A stretch of DNA of 64,000 nt from UBA2033 sp035345875 (GTDB lineage: Bacteria > Spirochaetota > Leptospiria > Leptospirales > Leptospiraceae), in the NCBI GenBank assembly GCA_035345875.1, contig DAORDH010000003.1:186001-250000 (forward strand), read 5' to 3'. Positions 43,338-51,803 of the stretch are shown one piece after another. The stretch's first letter is position 1, and each line of letters starts with the position of its first letter. The notes beneath the pieces are model-generated. The model was not told the DNA's origin, ran no database searches, and saw only the letters and a list, made by a program, of their open reading frames with translations. A program made the position numbers and the translations under genes.

Positions 43338-43772
43338 TTATTTACCACTTTCTAGTAATCTTTTTTCTAGCTCTTCTGTCCACTCTCTGAATGCGAATAC
43401 ATGTGGTTCATAGAGGCTAATGATTGTATGCCGATTTCCTTTTCCATCTTTTACTTCTTTGTTGATGTAAAAAATAACATATTCACCTTCTTTGGGTGGA
43501 ACTTTTAACCATTTACCATATACTTCTGGTAGAACTGTAAAAGCTAAATCGATTTTTTCTGGCATAGGACTAACTGCTTTGTATTGCTTTAAAACTTCTG
43601 CAGTTGTATTGATTGCAATTAAGTTCTTGTTGATTTGCTTCTCTTTTAGATTTACTAGTTTTGTCTTGGCTATATAGTCAGATTTTTTAAACAGTTCTTC
43701 GAAAGAAGGTGGGGTAGGTGCTGCTTCTGCATAGAGTAGAATGCAAAAAAAGGAAAGTAAGAATATTTTCAT
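43338..43772 (-). CDS. Secreted protein, unknown
   Basis: 144 aa. The signal peptide is about 1-17 (KIFLLSFFCILLYAEA-APT). The mature part is one beta-rich domain with the pattern ...FEELFKKSDYIAKTKLVNL... and ...EGEYVIFYINKE..., typical of small bacterial exported proteins without a name. It ends 19 nt before the papain-like protease start, so the two likely share a transcript and may act together, for instance as protease and inhibitor. That link is inference. Confidence 0.65.
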   Translation of the reverse strand: MKIFLLSFFCILLYAEAAPTPPSFEELFKKSDYIAKTKLVNLKEKQINKNLIAINTTAEVLKQYKAVSPMPEKIDLAFTVLPEVYGKWLKVPPKEGEYVIFYINKEVKDGKGNRHTIISLYEPHVFAFREWTEELEKRLLESGK

Positions 43773-44019
43773 AGTTTCTCCATCGTATCTTGCTTGGTAT
43801 GACCTTTAAAATCAAAATACTTTTAGAATTCTATTTTAGATAACAAGTGAAAGCAAATCATTTTTTCATTGAAAAATAGCCAATATGACCTAATTTGTAT
43901 CCTATTCATACTCATAAATAAAAAAATATCACTGATATTGAATTTCGAGATTTTGGTAGTTATGGAAAATATTTCTGATTACCAATCAGATTTATGCTAT
44001 GAACGAATCATAAATCAAT

Positions 44020-44418
44020 ATGCGTTATGTAAAACGAAAAACTCACCAAGTTGGAAACAATTCCATAGATATGTCTAGCTTAATGGATATAATATTCATT
44101 TTGCTTATTTTCGTTATGATGAGTGTAAGTTTTGCAAAAAACTTTAAGCAATTAGAAATCGATATGCCGGATAGTAAAACAGGAAATTCAGAGTTGTCCC
44201 CTGATATTCAAATCTCAATAAAAGCAAATGATAAATATTTTCTAGATTCAAAAGAAATTTCCTTTTCTGAATTATCCTCGATTGGATCAAAGGGGCAATT
44301 TAACAATAAAACCGTCAGCTTAAATGTAGAGAAAAAAGTTCCCTACGAGAAATTCATTCAAATGATAGATATTTTAAAACTTGGTAACACAAAGAAGATA
44401 AATCTTGGAACTGAATAA
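44020..44418 (+). CDS. exbD: Orphan ExbD/TolR-family protein
   Basis: 132 aa. The N-terminal transmembrane helix carries the conserved proton-path aspartate (IDMSSLMDIIFILLIFVMMSVSF). The periplasmic domain has the TolR/ExbD pattern (LEIDMPDS...VSLNVEKKVPYEKFIQMIDIL). ExbD works with ExbB to drive TonB-dependent transport or related motors, but no exbB or tonB is adjacent in the visible DNA. The start has no clear Shine-Dalgarno, and a sibling gene elsewhere in the genome is expected. Confidence 0.85.
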   Translation: MRYVKRKTHQVGNNSIDMSSLMDIIFILLIFVMMSVSFAKNFKQLEIDMPDSKTGNSELSPDIQISIKANDKYFLDSKEISFSELSSIGSKGQFNNKTVSLNVEKKVPYEKFIQMIDILKLGNTKKINLGTE

Positions 44419-44536
44419 TTATGTTCCTTCTCACTAAAGAAATTTATTTACCATCATTGGAAAAATTGATTTACAAGAATTTGATTTTCGGGTTCACTTT
44501 GTAATAAATTTTTGGCTTCATCGAAGGTAGGCTTTC

Positions 44537-45028
44537 ATGGATTCCTTTTTAGATTTTGCATTAGAACGATTATCGATAGCGGGACAGGTTACCGCTAAAC
44601 CAATGTTTGGTGGTCATGGAATTTATCTAGAGGACTTGATAATCGGAATGGTCGTGGAAAGCACCCTCTATTTAAAAGTAGACGACTCTAATATCAAAGA
44701 CTACATTCAAGCTGGAGTTAAACCTTTTAGCTATGAAGCCAAAAATGGGAAACCAATCTCCATGTCGTATTGGTGTTTACCTGCTGACATTTTAGAGTCA
44801 AATGAAGACCTACCGAAATGGTTGAACAAAGCAGTTGAAGCGGCAAGAGCATCCAAAAAGAATAAAACCAAAAAACATGCAAGAGTGAAATCAAAAGTAG
44901 CAGCCATTCAAAAGAAGAAGCAAGCAAAAACGAAAACACCTGCTTCCAAAAAGCAATCTAAGAAAAAACCTGCACCAGCTAAAAAGAAAGCAAAGAAAAA
45001 AGCCACCGCAAAAAAGAAGGGTAAATGA
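44537..45028 (+). CDS. TfoX N-terminal domain protein with Lys/Ala-rich tail
   Basis: 163 aa. Residues 1-110 match the TfoX N-terminal domain (FALERLSIAGQVTAKPMFGGHGIYLEDLIIGMVVESTLYLKVDD). The last 50 residues are an almost pure Lys/Ala/Pro/Thr tail, like histone H1 or AlgP, which should bind nucleic acid. In gamma-proteobacteria TfoX regulates competence; here only the N-terminal half is present. Monocistronic and ended by a hairpin terminator at 45033-45055. Confidence 0.85.
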   Translation: MDSFLDFALERLSIAGQVTAKPMFGGHGIYLEDLIIGMVVESTLYLKVDDSNIKDYIQAGVKPFSYEAKNGKPISMSYWCLPADILESNEDLPKWLNKAVEAARASKKNKTKKHARVKSKVAAIQKKKQAKTKTPASKKQSKKKPAPAKKKAKKKATAKKKGK

Positions 45029-45032
45029 GCAT

Positions 45033-45055
45033 TAGCCTCTCAGGCTATTTTCTTT
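45033..45055 (+). terminator. Rho-independent terminator after tfoX-like gene
   Basis: tagcct (45033-45038) and aggcta (45042-45047) form a stem with a 3-nt loop, followed at once by tttcttttttc. It sits 5 nt after the tfoX-like stop and partly overlaps the end of the convergent VWA gene. Confidence 0.7.
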
Positions 45056-46712
45056 TTTCTGATAGATTCCTAGCTTGCTCAATTAATTTCAAAAATTCTT
45101 TTCTGTATCCTTCTTTGTCAGAACCGATAGACTTTTGTGCTAGATCATAGGTATCTTTCCAGTTTGCTTTTCCTTTGAATTCAGAATCCCTAAGAAGCAT
45201 TCCAAAAGAAGCAACAGATGCGGCAAAACGATAGTCGGTTGAAGTCTGACCTAAATCTAAAATTTTATTTTGAATAGGGACGGTGAGTAGTGAGCTTTTA
45301 GCACTATCTGGTTCTTTGTATCTAATTTTAATCGTCAGTATTTCATTTAAGTCAGCTGATTTAGTTCTCTTTCTCTCTTCTTGATACTTGAGAGGATCAA
45401 CAGAACCAGTATTGCTTTCACCATCGATTGGTATTAACTCATACAAAGCAGTAACGTTATGTCCTGCCCCAATATCTCCAGCATCTTTTTTATCGTCATT
45501 AAAGTCTTCATTCCTTAAAACTCTATTTTCATACCCAATCAATCTATACGATTTTACAAATTTCGGATTGAATTCAAGCTGGAGTTTAACGTCTTTGGCA
45601 ATAGTTACAAGGGTGCCTCCAGATTGAGTAACTAAAACTTTTTTTGCCTCCTGCAAACTGTCTATATAGGCATAGTTTCCATTTCCCTTATCTGCAAGAT
45701 TTTCCATTGTAGAGTCTTTTATATTTCCAGTTCCAAAACCTAGAACTGTTAGAAAGACTCCCGATTCTCTTTCTTTTTCAATGAGTCGAATTAAATCTCC
45801 TTGGCTTGCAATTCCTACATTAAAATCCCCATCTGTTGCGAGTATAACACGGTTTATCCCCTGTTTATTAAAATTCTCTCTCGCTATTTTATACGCAAGT
45901 TGTATTCCTGCTCCACCATTGGTAGATCCACCCGCTTCTAATGCATCTAACGCATTGATGATTTTATCTTTTTGGGAGGCAGAAGTAGCAGGTAATACTA
46001 GCCCGCTTGCTCCTGCATAGACTACAATTGCAATTTTATCTTTTTCGGTCAATTCTCCTAGTAGCATTTTAAGCCCTTGTTTTACCAATGGCAGCTTATC
46101 GGCAGTTAGCATAGAACCAGAAACATCCAAAAGGAATACGAGATTTCGGGGAGGCATTTCTTTTCTTTCAATCGATTTCCCTTTTATTGAAATCTTCATT
46201 AGATAGTTCTTCTCATTCCAAGGAGCGTAGGAAATTTCATTCCCAACGGAAAATGGTTCTTTGCCGCTAGGTTCAGAGTAGTTGTATTTAAAATAATTGA
46301 TTAACTCTTCGATACGAACTGCATCTTTAGGAGGTAAAGAACCGTTGTTTAGAAATCTTCTAGTATTTGAATAAGAGGCGGTATCTACATCAATAGAAAA
46401 TGTAGAAAGTGGATTTTCTTTTACATCTAAAAAAGGATTGTCTGTAATTTTATCATACTGTTCAGTATTATACTCTTCGCTATCAGAAACTCCGGATGCA
46501 GTATTCATCTCTGGCTTGGTTTTTGGGCTAGAAGGCTTTTGATCTTTTGTGTATATTTTAGTGCTCTGTTGCTTATTTTTATAAGATGCGGTAGGCTTAT
46601 TCATTTCTCTTGCGGGTTCTGATTGAGCAATGGAGTAAGTCTTATCTTCACTCGCAGAACAATAAATTAGCGAGAGGGAGGAAAGGATTGCTAGGTATTT
46701 TATTATTTTCAT
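45045..46712 (-). CDS. VWA lipoprotein, YfbK-like
   Basis: 555 aa. The signal peptide has a lipobox-like SLSLIYCS. A YfbK-type N-terminal region is followed by a von Willebrand A domain (about 180-360) with a complete MIDAS: DVSGSM, a Thr in the second loop and ATDGDFN. The C-terminal part matches the YfbK C-terminal (DUF3520) domain (LTIKIRYKEPDS..., FAASVASFGMLLRDSEFKG). These proteins are envelope-associated with unknown role, often linked to metal-dependent protein contacts. Its start overlaps the MeaB stop by 4 nt, so both are translated together. Confidence 0.88.
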   Translation of the reverse strand: MKIIKYLAILSSLSLIYCSASEDKTYSIAQSEPAREMNKPTASYKNKQQSTKIYTKDQKPSSPKTKPEMNTASGVSDSEEYNTEQYDKITDNPFLDVKENPLSTFSIDVDTASYSNTRRFLNNGSLPPKDAVRIEELINYFKYNYSEPSGKEPFSVGNEISYAPWNEKNYLMKISIKGKSIERKEMPPRNLVFLLDVSGSMLTADKLPLVKQGLKMLLGELTEKDKIAIVVYAGASGLVLPATSASQKDKIINALDALEAGGSTNGGAGIQLAYKIARENFNKQGINRVILATDGDFNVGIASQGDLIRLIEKERESGVFLTVLGFGTGNIKDSTMENLADKGNGNYAYIDSLQEAKKVLVTQSGGTLVTIAKDVKLQLEFNPKFVKSYRLIGYENRVLRNEDFNDDKKDAGDIGAGHNVTALYELIPIDGESNTGSVDPLKYQEERKRTKSADLNEILTIKIRYKEPDSAKSSLLTVPIQNKILDLGQTSTDYRFAASVASFGMLLRDSEFKGKANWKDTYDLAQKSIGSDKEGYRKEFLKLIEQARNLSEKRK

Positions 46713-47680
46713 GATTTTTTATATTCCTCTAAAATTGTATGAGTAGCAGTGCGAATTGAGAGTCTATTATCCCTAACGTCTTCTTCAATTTTCTTTATTT
46801 TTGGATTTTTTTCTTTTAAGGTTTGTAATTCATAATAGATTTGATTCTGTAAATAAGACCAGAGCCATTTATCATATTGAGATTTGCGGTTAATACTCAT
46901 TTGCTCACCAGAGGCATCTATGAAATTTTGAATGGTCTCCCAAACAGTAGGAATTCCAGTTTTAAGAAGAGAACTTACTGTTAGGACTGGTGACTTCCAA
47001 AAACTATTTTTTGGCTTAAATAAACGAAGTGCATTTTCGAATTCATGTTTTGCATTTTCTGCATTGATTGTATTCGATCCATCTGCTTTATTGATTAGAA
47101 TTATATCCGCCATTTCCATAATTCCTTTCTTGATTCCCTGCAATTCATCACCCGCTCCTGCGAGTAAAAGGAGTAGAAAAATATCTGTCATATCAGAAAC
47201 CGCCACTTCGGATTGTCCAACACCTACAGTCTCCACTATGATTACTTCATAGCCAGCAGCTTCACAAAGTAATATAGTATCTTTTGTTTTGCGAGCAACA
47301 CCTCCTAGGTTTCCACTTGTAGGAGAAGGGCGGATAAAGGCGTTTTCACTTTGAGTGAGTTCCGGCATACGCGTCTTATCCCCTAAAATACTTCCACCTG
47401 TAATGGGAGAAGTTGGATCAACCGCTAAAACCGCAACTTTTTTTCCTTGCGAGATAACATGCATCCCAAAGGCTTCGATAAACGTTGATTTGCCAGCACC
47501 AGGGACACCACTTATTCCAATCCGAATCGATTTAGTTGAATGTCCTGCGACACCTGATAAGACCTCATCTGATAATTTTGCATCTTCAAAACGACTGCTT
47601 TCTACTAGGGTAATTGATTTTGCGAGTGCTCTTCGATTCCCTTCTAAAATTCCCTTTATTAATTCGTCTGTATACTTCAT
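46709..47680 (-). CDS. meaB: MeaB/ArgK-type GTPase chaperone of methylmalonyl-CoA mutase
   Basis: 323 aa. The G3E/SIMIBI GTPase shows Walker A GVPGAGKST (58-66), AVDPTSPITGGSILGDKTRM, IRPSPTSGNLGGVARKT, VETVGVGQSEVAVSDM and NKADG. It protects and reactivates adenosylcobalamin on methylmalonyl-CoA mutase (mutase gene at 383-2524). Usually the two genes are adjacent, but here they are about 44 kb apart. It sits first in a two-gene operon with the VWA lipoprotein (4-nt overlap), which is an unusual neighbour. Confidence 0.93.
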   Translation of the reverse strand: MKYTDELIKGILEGNRRALAKSITLVESSRFEDAKLSDEVLSGVAGHSTKSIRIGISGVPGAGKSTFIEAFGMHVISQGKKVAVLAVDPTSPITGGSILGDKTRMPELTQSENAFIRPSPTSGNLGGVARKTKDTILLCEAAGYEVIIVETVGVGQSEVAVSDMTDIFLLLLLAGAGDELQGIKKGIMEMADIILINKADGSNTINAENAKHEFENALRLFKPKNSFWKSPVLTVSSLLKTGIPTVWETIQNFIDASGEQMSINRKSQYDKWLWSYLQNQIYYELQTLKEKNPKIKKIEEDVRDNRLSIRTATHTILEEYKKS

Positions 47681-47742
47681 TTCTCTTCAATTCTCTTTCA
47701 GTAAAGGCATATGTCAAACTAACTTTTATAATAAAAAATGAC

Positions 47743-47788
47743 TTGACCAAGATTCAATATAGTCATATTAGTAGTGTTATATGACTAT
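47743..47788 (+). promoter_or_regulatory. phd-vapC promoter with operator inverted repeat
   Basis: ttgacc (47743-47748), 17-nt spacer and tattag (47766-47771) resemble -35 and -10 boxes. A perfect inverted repeat, atagtcatat (47759-47768) and atatgactat (47779-47788), 10-nt spacer, overlaps the -10 and lies directly before the GGAGG ribosome site. It is the expected site of autoregulation by the Phd-type antitoxin. Confidence 0.65.
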
Positions 47789-47799
47789 GGAGGCTGACT

Positions 47800-48075
47800 A
47801 TGAACAATTATTTCAATGTAGCGCAGGCGAAATCCAGATTTTCGGAGGTTTTGCACAGAGCCGAGATAAGTCCGCAATTTATTTCAAGCCGAGGGAAAGA
47901 TGTGGGCGTAGTATTAAGTAAGAAATCTTATGAAAAACTGCTCCAGATAGAAAACGACAATCTTCCCAAGACAAAGCTAAAAAACTTCCTTGCTCTTTCC
48001 AAATCTCTTCGATCCAATTTCCCGCAAAAACTACCTTCTTCTGCTCGAAAATCAAGACAAGCGCCACAATTTTAA
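47800..48075 (+). CDS. Phd/YefM-family antitoxin
   Basis: 91 aa. The N-terminal DNA-binding domain has the pattern FNVAQAKSRFSEVLHRAEISPQFISSRGKDVGVVLSKKSYEKL, typical of Phd/YefM. The C-terminal region is basic and likely disordered until bound to toxin. GGAGG is 6 nt upstream of the ATG. The operator at 47759-47788 supports self-repression. Paired with the PIN-domain toxin 12 nt downstream. Confidence 0.9.
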   Translation: MNNYFNVAQAKSRFSEVLHRAEISPQFISSRGKDVGVVLSKKSYEKLLQIENDNLPKTKLKNFLALSKSLRSNFPQKLPSSARKSRQAPQF

Positions 48076-48087
48076 AATTTATTTACC

Positions 48088-48492
48088 TTGAGTAATTATC
48101 TACTAGATACAAACGTTATTTCGGAACTCGCAAGAAAAAGTCCCAATCCTTCTGTTTTAGATTTTTTTGAAACAATAGACGATATTACGATGAGTGTAGT
48201 CACTCTTGAAGAGATTGAATTCGGGATTGAAAGACTTCCTGCATCCCAGCGAAAAACCTTACTCAAATGGTGGTCTGCACTTCTTTCTTTGCCGCCTATC
48301 ATTATTCCTGTAGAAGAGAAAATTGCAAAATTAGCAGGACAACTTCGAGCTAGACAAGAAAGTAAAGGTAGAAGTAAATCACAAGCGGATATGTTGATTG
48401 CTGCTACTGCCATATCTAATGGGCTAATTCTTGTTACCCGCAATACAAAAGATTTTTATGAATTAGGTGTTAGTGTTTTAAATCCATTTTAG
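48088..48492 (+). CDS. PIN-domain toxin (VapC/FitB-like)
   Basis: 134 aa from a TTG start at 48088, giving MSNYLLDTNVISELARKSPN, the correct PIN N-terminus; an in-frame stop just upstream excludes a longer reading, and no Shine-Dalgarno is seen. The acidic site is formed by Asp7, Glu41 or 42 (LEEIEFG), Asp101 (QADMLIAATA) and Asp122. It is expected to cut RNA, often tRNA or rRNA, and to be neutralised by the antitoxin at 47800-48075. Confidence 0.9.
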   Translation: MSNYLLDTNVISELARKSPNPSVLDFFETIDDITMSVVTLEEIEFGIERLPASQRKTLLKWWSALLSLPPIIIPVEEKIAKLAGQLRARQESKGRSKSQADMLIAATAISNGLILVTRNTKDFYELGVSVLNPF

Positions 48493-48501
48493 GAGACAAA
48501 T

Positions 48502-48930
48502 ATGATTCAACGTGCTATTGAAATTGCACTCGATGCTCACAGAGATCAAACAGATAAAAATGGGCAACCTTATATTTTGCACGTTATGCGAGTGGGATTA
48601 CGTGGTCGAACCGATGAAGAAAAAATTTTAGGTATATTACATGATGTAGTAGAGGATTCCTCTTGGACATTTGAAATGCTTGCAAAAGAAGGATTCTCGG
48701 AACGGATTCTGTCTGCTCTGAAATGTCTTACAAAAAAATCAGAAGATGAACCATATGAGGAATTTATTGGAAGAGTAAAGGAAAACCCTCTTGCAATTTC
48801 TGTTAAATTAAATGACCTAGAAGATAATATGGACGTTAGGCGAATGGAAATCGTTCAAGAAAAAGATTCCAAGCGCCTAAACAAATATTTAAAGGCGTAT
48901 AAAGAGTTAGCTGAATTAAAAAATCAGTGA
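48502..48930 (+). CDS. HD-domain hydrolase, SpoT/MESH1-like
   Basis: 142 aa, only the HD domain. Signatures: ALDAHRDQTDKNGQPYILHVMRV, GILHDVVEDSSWT (HD pair) and VKLNDLEDNMD, as in small (p)ppGpp hydrolases and related nucleotide phosphohydrolases. It lacks a synthetase domain. Starts 9 nt after the toxin gene with AGGAG upstream, so it may be on the same transcript. It converges on apt, overlapping by 7 nt. Confidence 0.85.
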   Translation: MIQRAIEIALDAHRDQTDKNGQPYILHVMRVGLRGRTDEEKILGILHDVVEDSSWTFEMLAKEGFSERILSALKCLTKKSEDEPYEEFIGRVKENPLAISVKLNDLEDNMDVRRMEIVQEKDSKRLNKYLKAYKELAELKNQ

Positions 48931-49457
48931 CCTTCGAATTCGCATATGGCATATACATTTACGCCATATTTTTCTTTTATGATTTTACTACCGTTAAGGT
49001 CGGGTAGATCAACTATCACACCTGCTTCATATACTTCACCACCAAGGGCTCTTACAAGTTGAATCGAAGCTCCTAATGTTCCGCCTGTTGCGATCAAATC
49101 ATCCATGATTAGAACTTTGTCTCCTGGCACGATTGAATCTTTGTGAATTTCTACAATGTCTGTGCCATATTCAAGATTGTATTCTTGTTTGATTGTTTCT
49201 CCGGGGAGTTTCCCTTTTTTTCGGATTGGAACAAGACCTACACCTAATTGAAAGGCAAGCGCTGCACCAGTAATAAAGCCTCTTGCTTCTATTGCAGCTA
49301 CTTTTGTAATTCCTTGTTTTTCGTATCTTGCTACGAAAGTGCCTATCGTTAGAGCGAGTCCTTCGGGATCTAAAATAAGCGAAGTGATATCTCTAAACAT
49401 GATTCCAGGTTTAGGCCAGTCTGGGATGGTTCTAATTTTTGATTTAACGATAGACAT
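48924..49457 (-). CDS. apt: Adenine phosphoribosyltransferase
   Basis: 177 aa from the ATG at 49457, where the family N-terminus begins (IRTIPDWPKPGIMFRDITSLI). Converts adenine and PRPP to AMP. The PRPP motif VLIMDDLIATGGTLGAS and EARGFITGAALA are clear. An in-frame upstream start would add an unconserved extension. Its 3' end overlaps the HD hydrolase gene end. Confidence 0.95.
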   Translation of the reverse strand: MSIVKSKIRTIPDWPKPGIMFRDITSLILDPEGLALTIGTFVARYEKQGITKVAAIEARGFITGAALAFQLGVGLVPIRKKGKLPGETIKQEYNLEYGTDIVEIHKDSIVPGDKVLIMDDLIATGGTLGASIQLVRALGGEVYEAGVIVDLPDLNGSKIIKEKYGVNVYAICEFEGH

Positions 49458-49655
49458 TGTATTTTCCTTGTATATTTCCAGATTGAAAAAGATTTTCATT
49501 TCGTAAATCACAAATTAAAAGAATAGACGAGTTCATTTTTATTGGCTTGGAATTGCATCTAGTTTACACAATACACAAATTCTTAAAAATAAATTGTCAA
49601 TCTACTCGCATTGTGTAGTGTGAGTGAGGTTTCTTTTTAAAAAGAATTATCGTTT

Positions 49656-51005
49656 ATGTCTGAAGAAAAACTTTGGTATTCAAAAAAAAATGCTGCGAAT
49701 TGTAGTCAATGCTTAGCTCCCGATAGTATTGAGATTTATTATTACCAACCTACTAGGCAACCAGTGATTACAGGAGATGAATTTGTGATCACATATCAAG
49801 TAATACAAAAGACGAAAAAAGTTTGTGTAAATTGTAATTTTACAGAAGAATTTTTTGAAGAATGGAAAGAGTATAAGTATCCAAAGAAAGAAGATATTGA
49901 TTTTTTAAAACGGAGAGCAATTTACTTTCAAACTAATTTTAAATACAAAGCAGAGGAGGCTTTTGCAGATTATTTAGAAAGAAATCCGTCCGATTTTGAA
50001 ATGCTCTTTGAGTTTGGAAGATATCTTTTGGCAAATAGAGAGATTATAAAGGCTTATTCAAATTTCAAAAAATCAATCGAGAAAAATCCTAATTTTCTAC
50101 CTGCAATGGAAGCGATTACAGATTTACTTTTTCAACTTTTGAATGCTCAAAATGACTATTGGTTTGAATGCCTTCCTTATTATGGATTTTACAGTCATAT
50201 ACATCTAACGTATCAAAATTTTTTAAATGAACTAAATAAATATCTTCGACTTTTAATAGAACATCATAAGAATAATCTTCAATTACTACCTGCATATTAT
50301 CTGAAAACAGCACCTTTATTAGAAGAAAAATTTTTATTCCCTCTCGCCCTTGAGTATTATGAATACGTTATGAGCCAATCTCCTTTTAAAGTAGAACAAG
50401 CGGATGCAAGCCTTAGAGCTGGTCTCTTATACGCCCAGCTTCAAGATTATCCAAAAGCAATTTCTCTTTTGGATAATAGCAATTTGCTCCTCCCTAACCT
50501 AATGATACATTATCATAAAGCGAAAGTATATCGAAAAACTGAGGATTCAATGAAGAGTAATGCAGAAGTTTCTATTTTTCTAAAATCCTTGGATTCCCTT
50601 ATTTTAAAAAATGAAAATGATCCTAGATTGTATTACTTTAAGGGTTTGGGTTTAGAATTGATCCAAGACTCTAAAGAGTTAATTGAATACTATCAGTCAG
50701 TTATTGAAAAAGGAAAATTTGATATTCCTATTCGAACTATCTTTCAAAGAAAAATAAATAATCTATTAGATCCTCCTCGAAGAGAAATTATTTCTTCGCA
50801 AAATTTTAACTGTCCAGTTTGTAAATCGAATGAGTTTATTTTTTATACCTATAGAGATCAAGTTGTAGGATCTATCAAGCCAAAAGAATCTTTGAATACA
50901 GTTTATTATTACTTACAGGTTCTTAGAAAAATATGCAATCATTGTCAATTTGAATTTAAAGAATACAAATCTTGGGAAGATATAGATTTTGATACACAAA
51001 TTTAA
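49656..51005 (+). CDS. TPR protein flanked by two related zinc ribbons
   Basis: 449 aa. The N-terminal ribbon (about 15-65) has CSQC...CVNC and the C-terminal ribbon (about 385-440) has CPVC...CNHC; both continue with a similar ...YYY.....V.....K.C..C.F.(E) stretch, so they look duplicated. Between them lie TPR-like helix pairs (FEMLFEFGRYLLANREIIKAYSNFKKSIEKNPNFLPA; LDNSNLLLPNLMIHYHKAKVYRKTEDS). No signal peptide; cytoplasmic. Family unknown. The next gene (SDR) starts 48 nt later on the same strand. Confidence 0.7.
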   Translation: MSEEKLWYSKKNAANCSQCLAPDSIEIYYYQPTRQPVITGDEFVITYQVIQKTKKVCVNCNFTEEFFEEWKEYKYPKKEDIDFLKRRAIYFQTNFKYKAEEAFADYLERNPSDFEMLFEFGRYLLANREIIKAYSNFKKSIEKNPNFLPAMEAITDLLFQLLNAQNDYWFECLPYYGFYSHIHLTYQNFLNELNKYLRLLIEHHKNNLQLLPAYYLKTAPLLEEKFLFPLALEYYEYVMSQSPFKVEQADASLRAGLLYAQLQDYPKAISLLDNSNLLLPNLMIHYHKAKVYRKTEDSMKSNAEVSIFLKSLDSLILKNENDPRLYYFKGLGLELIQDSKELIEYYQSVIEKGKFDIPIRTIFQRKINNLLDPPRREIISSQNFNCPVCKSNEFIFYTYRDQVVGSIKPKESLNTVYYYLQVLRKICNHCQFEFKEYKSWEDIDFDTQI

Positions 51006-51053
51006 GATTGAAGTTGCTTGACTCCGATTCATTCTCCCTTGAATGATACATCT

Positions 51054-51803
51054 ATGAATGCAATGATTATTACAGGGGCGAGTTCTGGAATTGGAAGACA
51101 TTTGGCTTTTGAGTATGCAAGTCGTGGATTTGCTCTTGGTTTAACAGCGAGAAGATTTGAGCTTCTGCAAAAATTGAGAAATGAAATCTATGAGAAGTTT
51201 GGTTCTAATATAAAAGTAGAAATTAGAACTTTAGATGTAACAGATTATAAAAAAATATATTCAGTTTTGAAGGATTTAGCTCATTCGTTAGGAAATATAA
51301 CTCATGTTGTGGCTAATGCAGGGTTAGCCGGTTCTAGTCCTATTGGGAGTGGGAAATTTCTCCATGATAAGTTTGTAATCGAGACAAATTTAATTGGAGC
51401 CATGGCAACAGTAGATGCAGCAGCAGAAATATTCAAATCACAAAAATCACCTGGTCATATTATCGGAATATCGTCTATCGCTGGATTCAGAGGATTTCCA
51501 GGGAATGCTTCCTACTGTGCATCAAAGGCAGGTTTTACAGTATTTTTAGAATCAGCTAGACGAGACTTAAAAGACTTTAATATACTTGTATCTACCATTC
51601 ATCCAGGTTTTATTGCAACTGATATAAATGCGCATATTCCTTCTAAACCATTTGTAGTCTCAGTAGAAAAAGGTGCTTCAGAATTAGCAAAGCTGATCGA
51701 TCAAAAGGTTATAGTTTCATCAGTTCCTAAGTTTCCTTGGGGACTTATTGGATTTTTGTTGAAGTGGATTCCTAACGTTATTTGGCAGAGGTTAAAGTTT
51801 TGA
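51054..51803 (+). CDS. Short-chain dehydrogenase/reductase
   Basis: 249 aa from the ATG at 51054. The nucleotide motif TGASSGIG is at 7-14 and the catalytic YxxxK in SYCASKAG (about 153). The N of the ANAGLAG motif is present. Substrate unknown. An in-frame TTG 12 codons upstream is less likely. The stop overlaps the start of the phosphatase gene, giving one operon with LMW-PTP and NDH-2. Confidence 0.9.
   Translation: MNAMIITGASSGIGRHLAFEYASRGFALGLTARRFELLQKLRNEIYEKFGSNIKVEIRTLDVTDYKKIYSVLKDLAHSLGNITHVVANAGLAGSSPIGSGKFLHDKFVIETNLIGAMATVDAAAEIFKSQKSPGHIIGISSIAGFRGFPGNASYCASKAGFTVFLESARRDLKDFNILVSTIHPGFIATDINAHIPSKPFVVSVEKGASELAKLIDQKVIVSSVPKFPWGLIGFLLKWIPNVIWQRLKF

Noticed and set aside
43869..44078. 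69-aa plus-strand frame overlapping the ExbD start
   Set aside because: Different frame from ExbD, starts at a non-ATG codon, no motif; ExbD explains the region.
44850..45028. Stand-alone histone-like protein in the Lys-rich stretch
   Set aside because: It is the continuous C-terminal tail of the TfoX-domain protein, with no start of its own.
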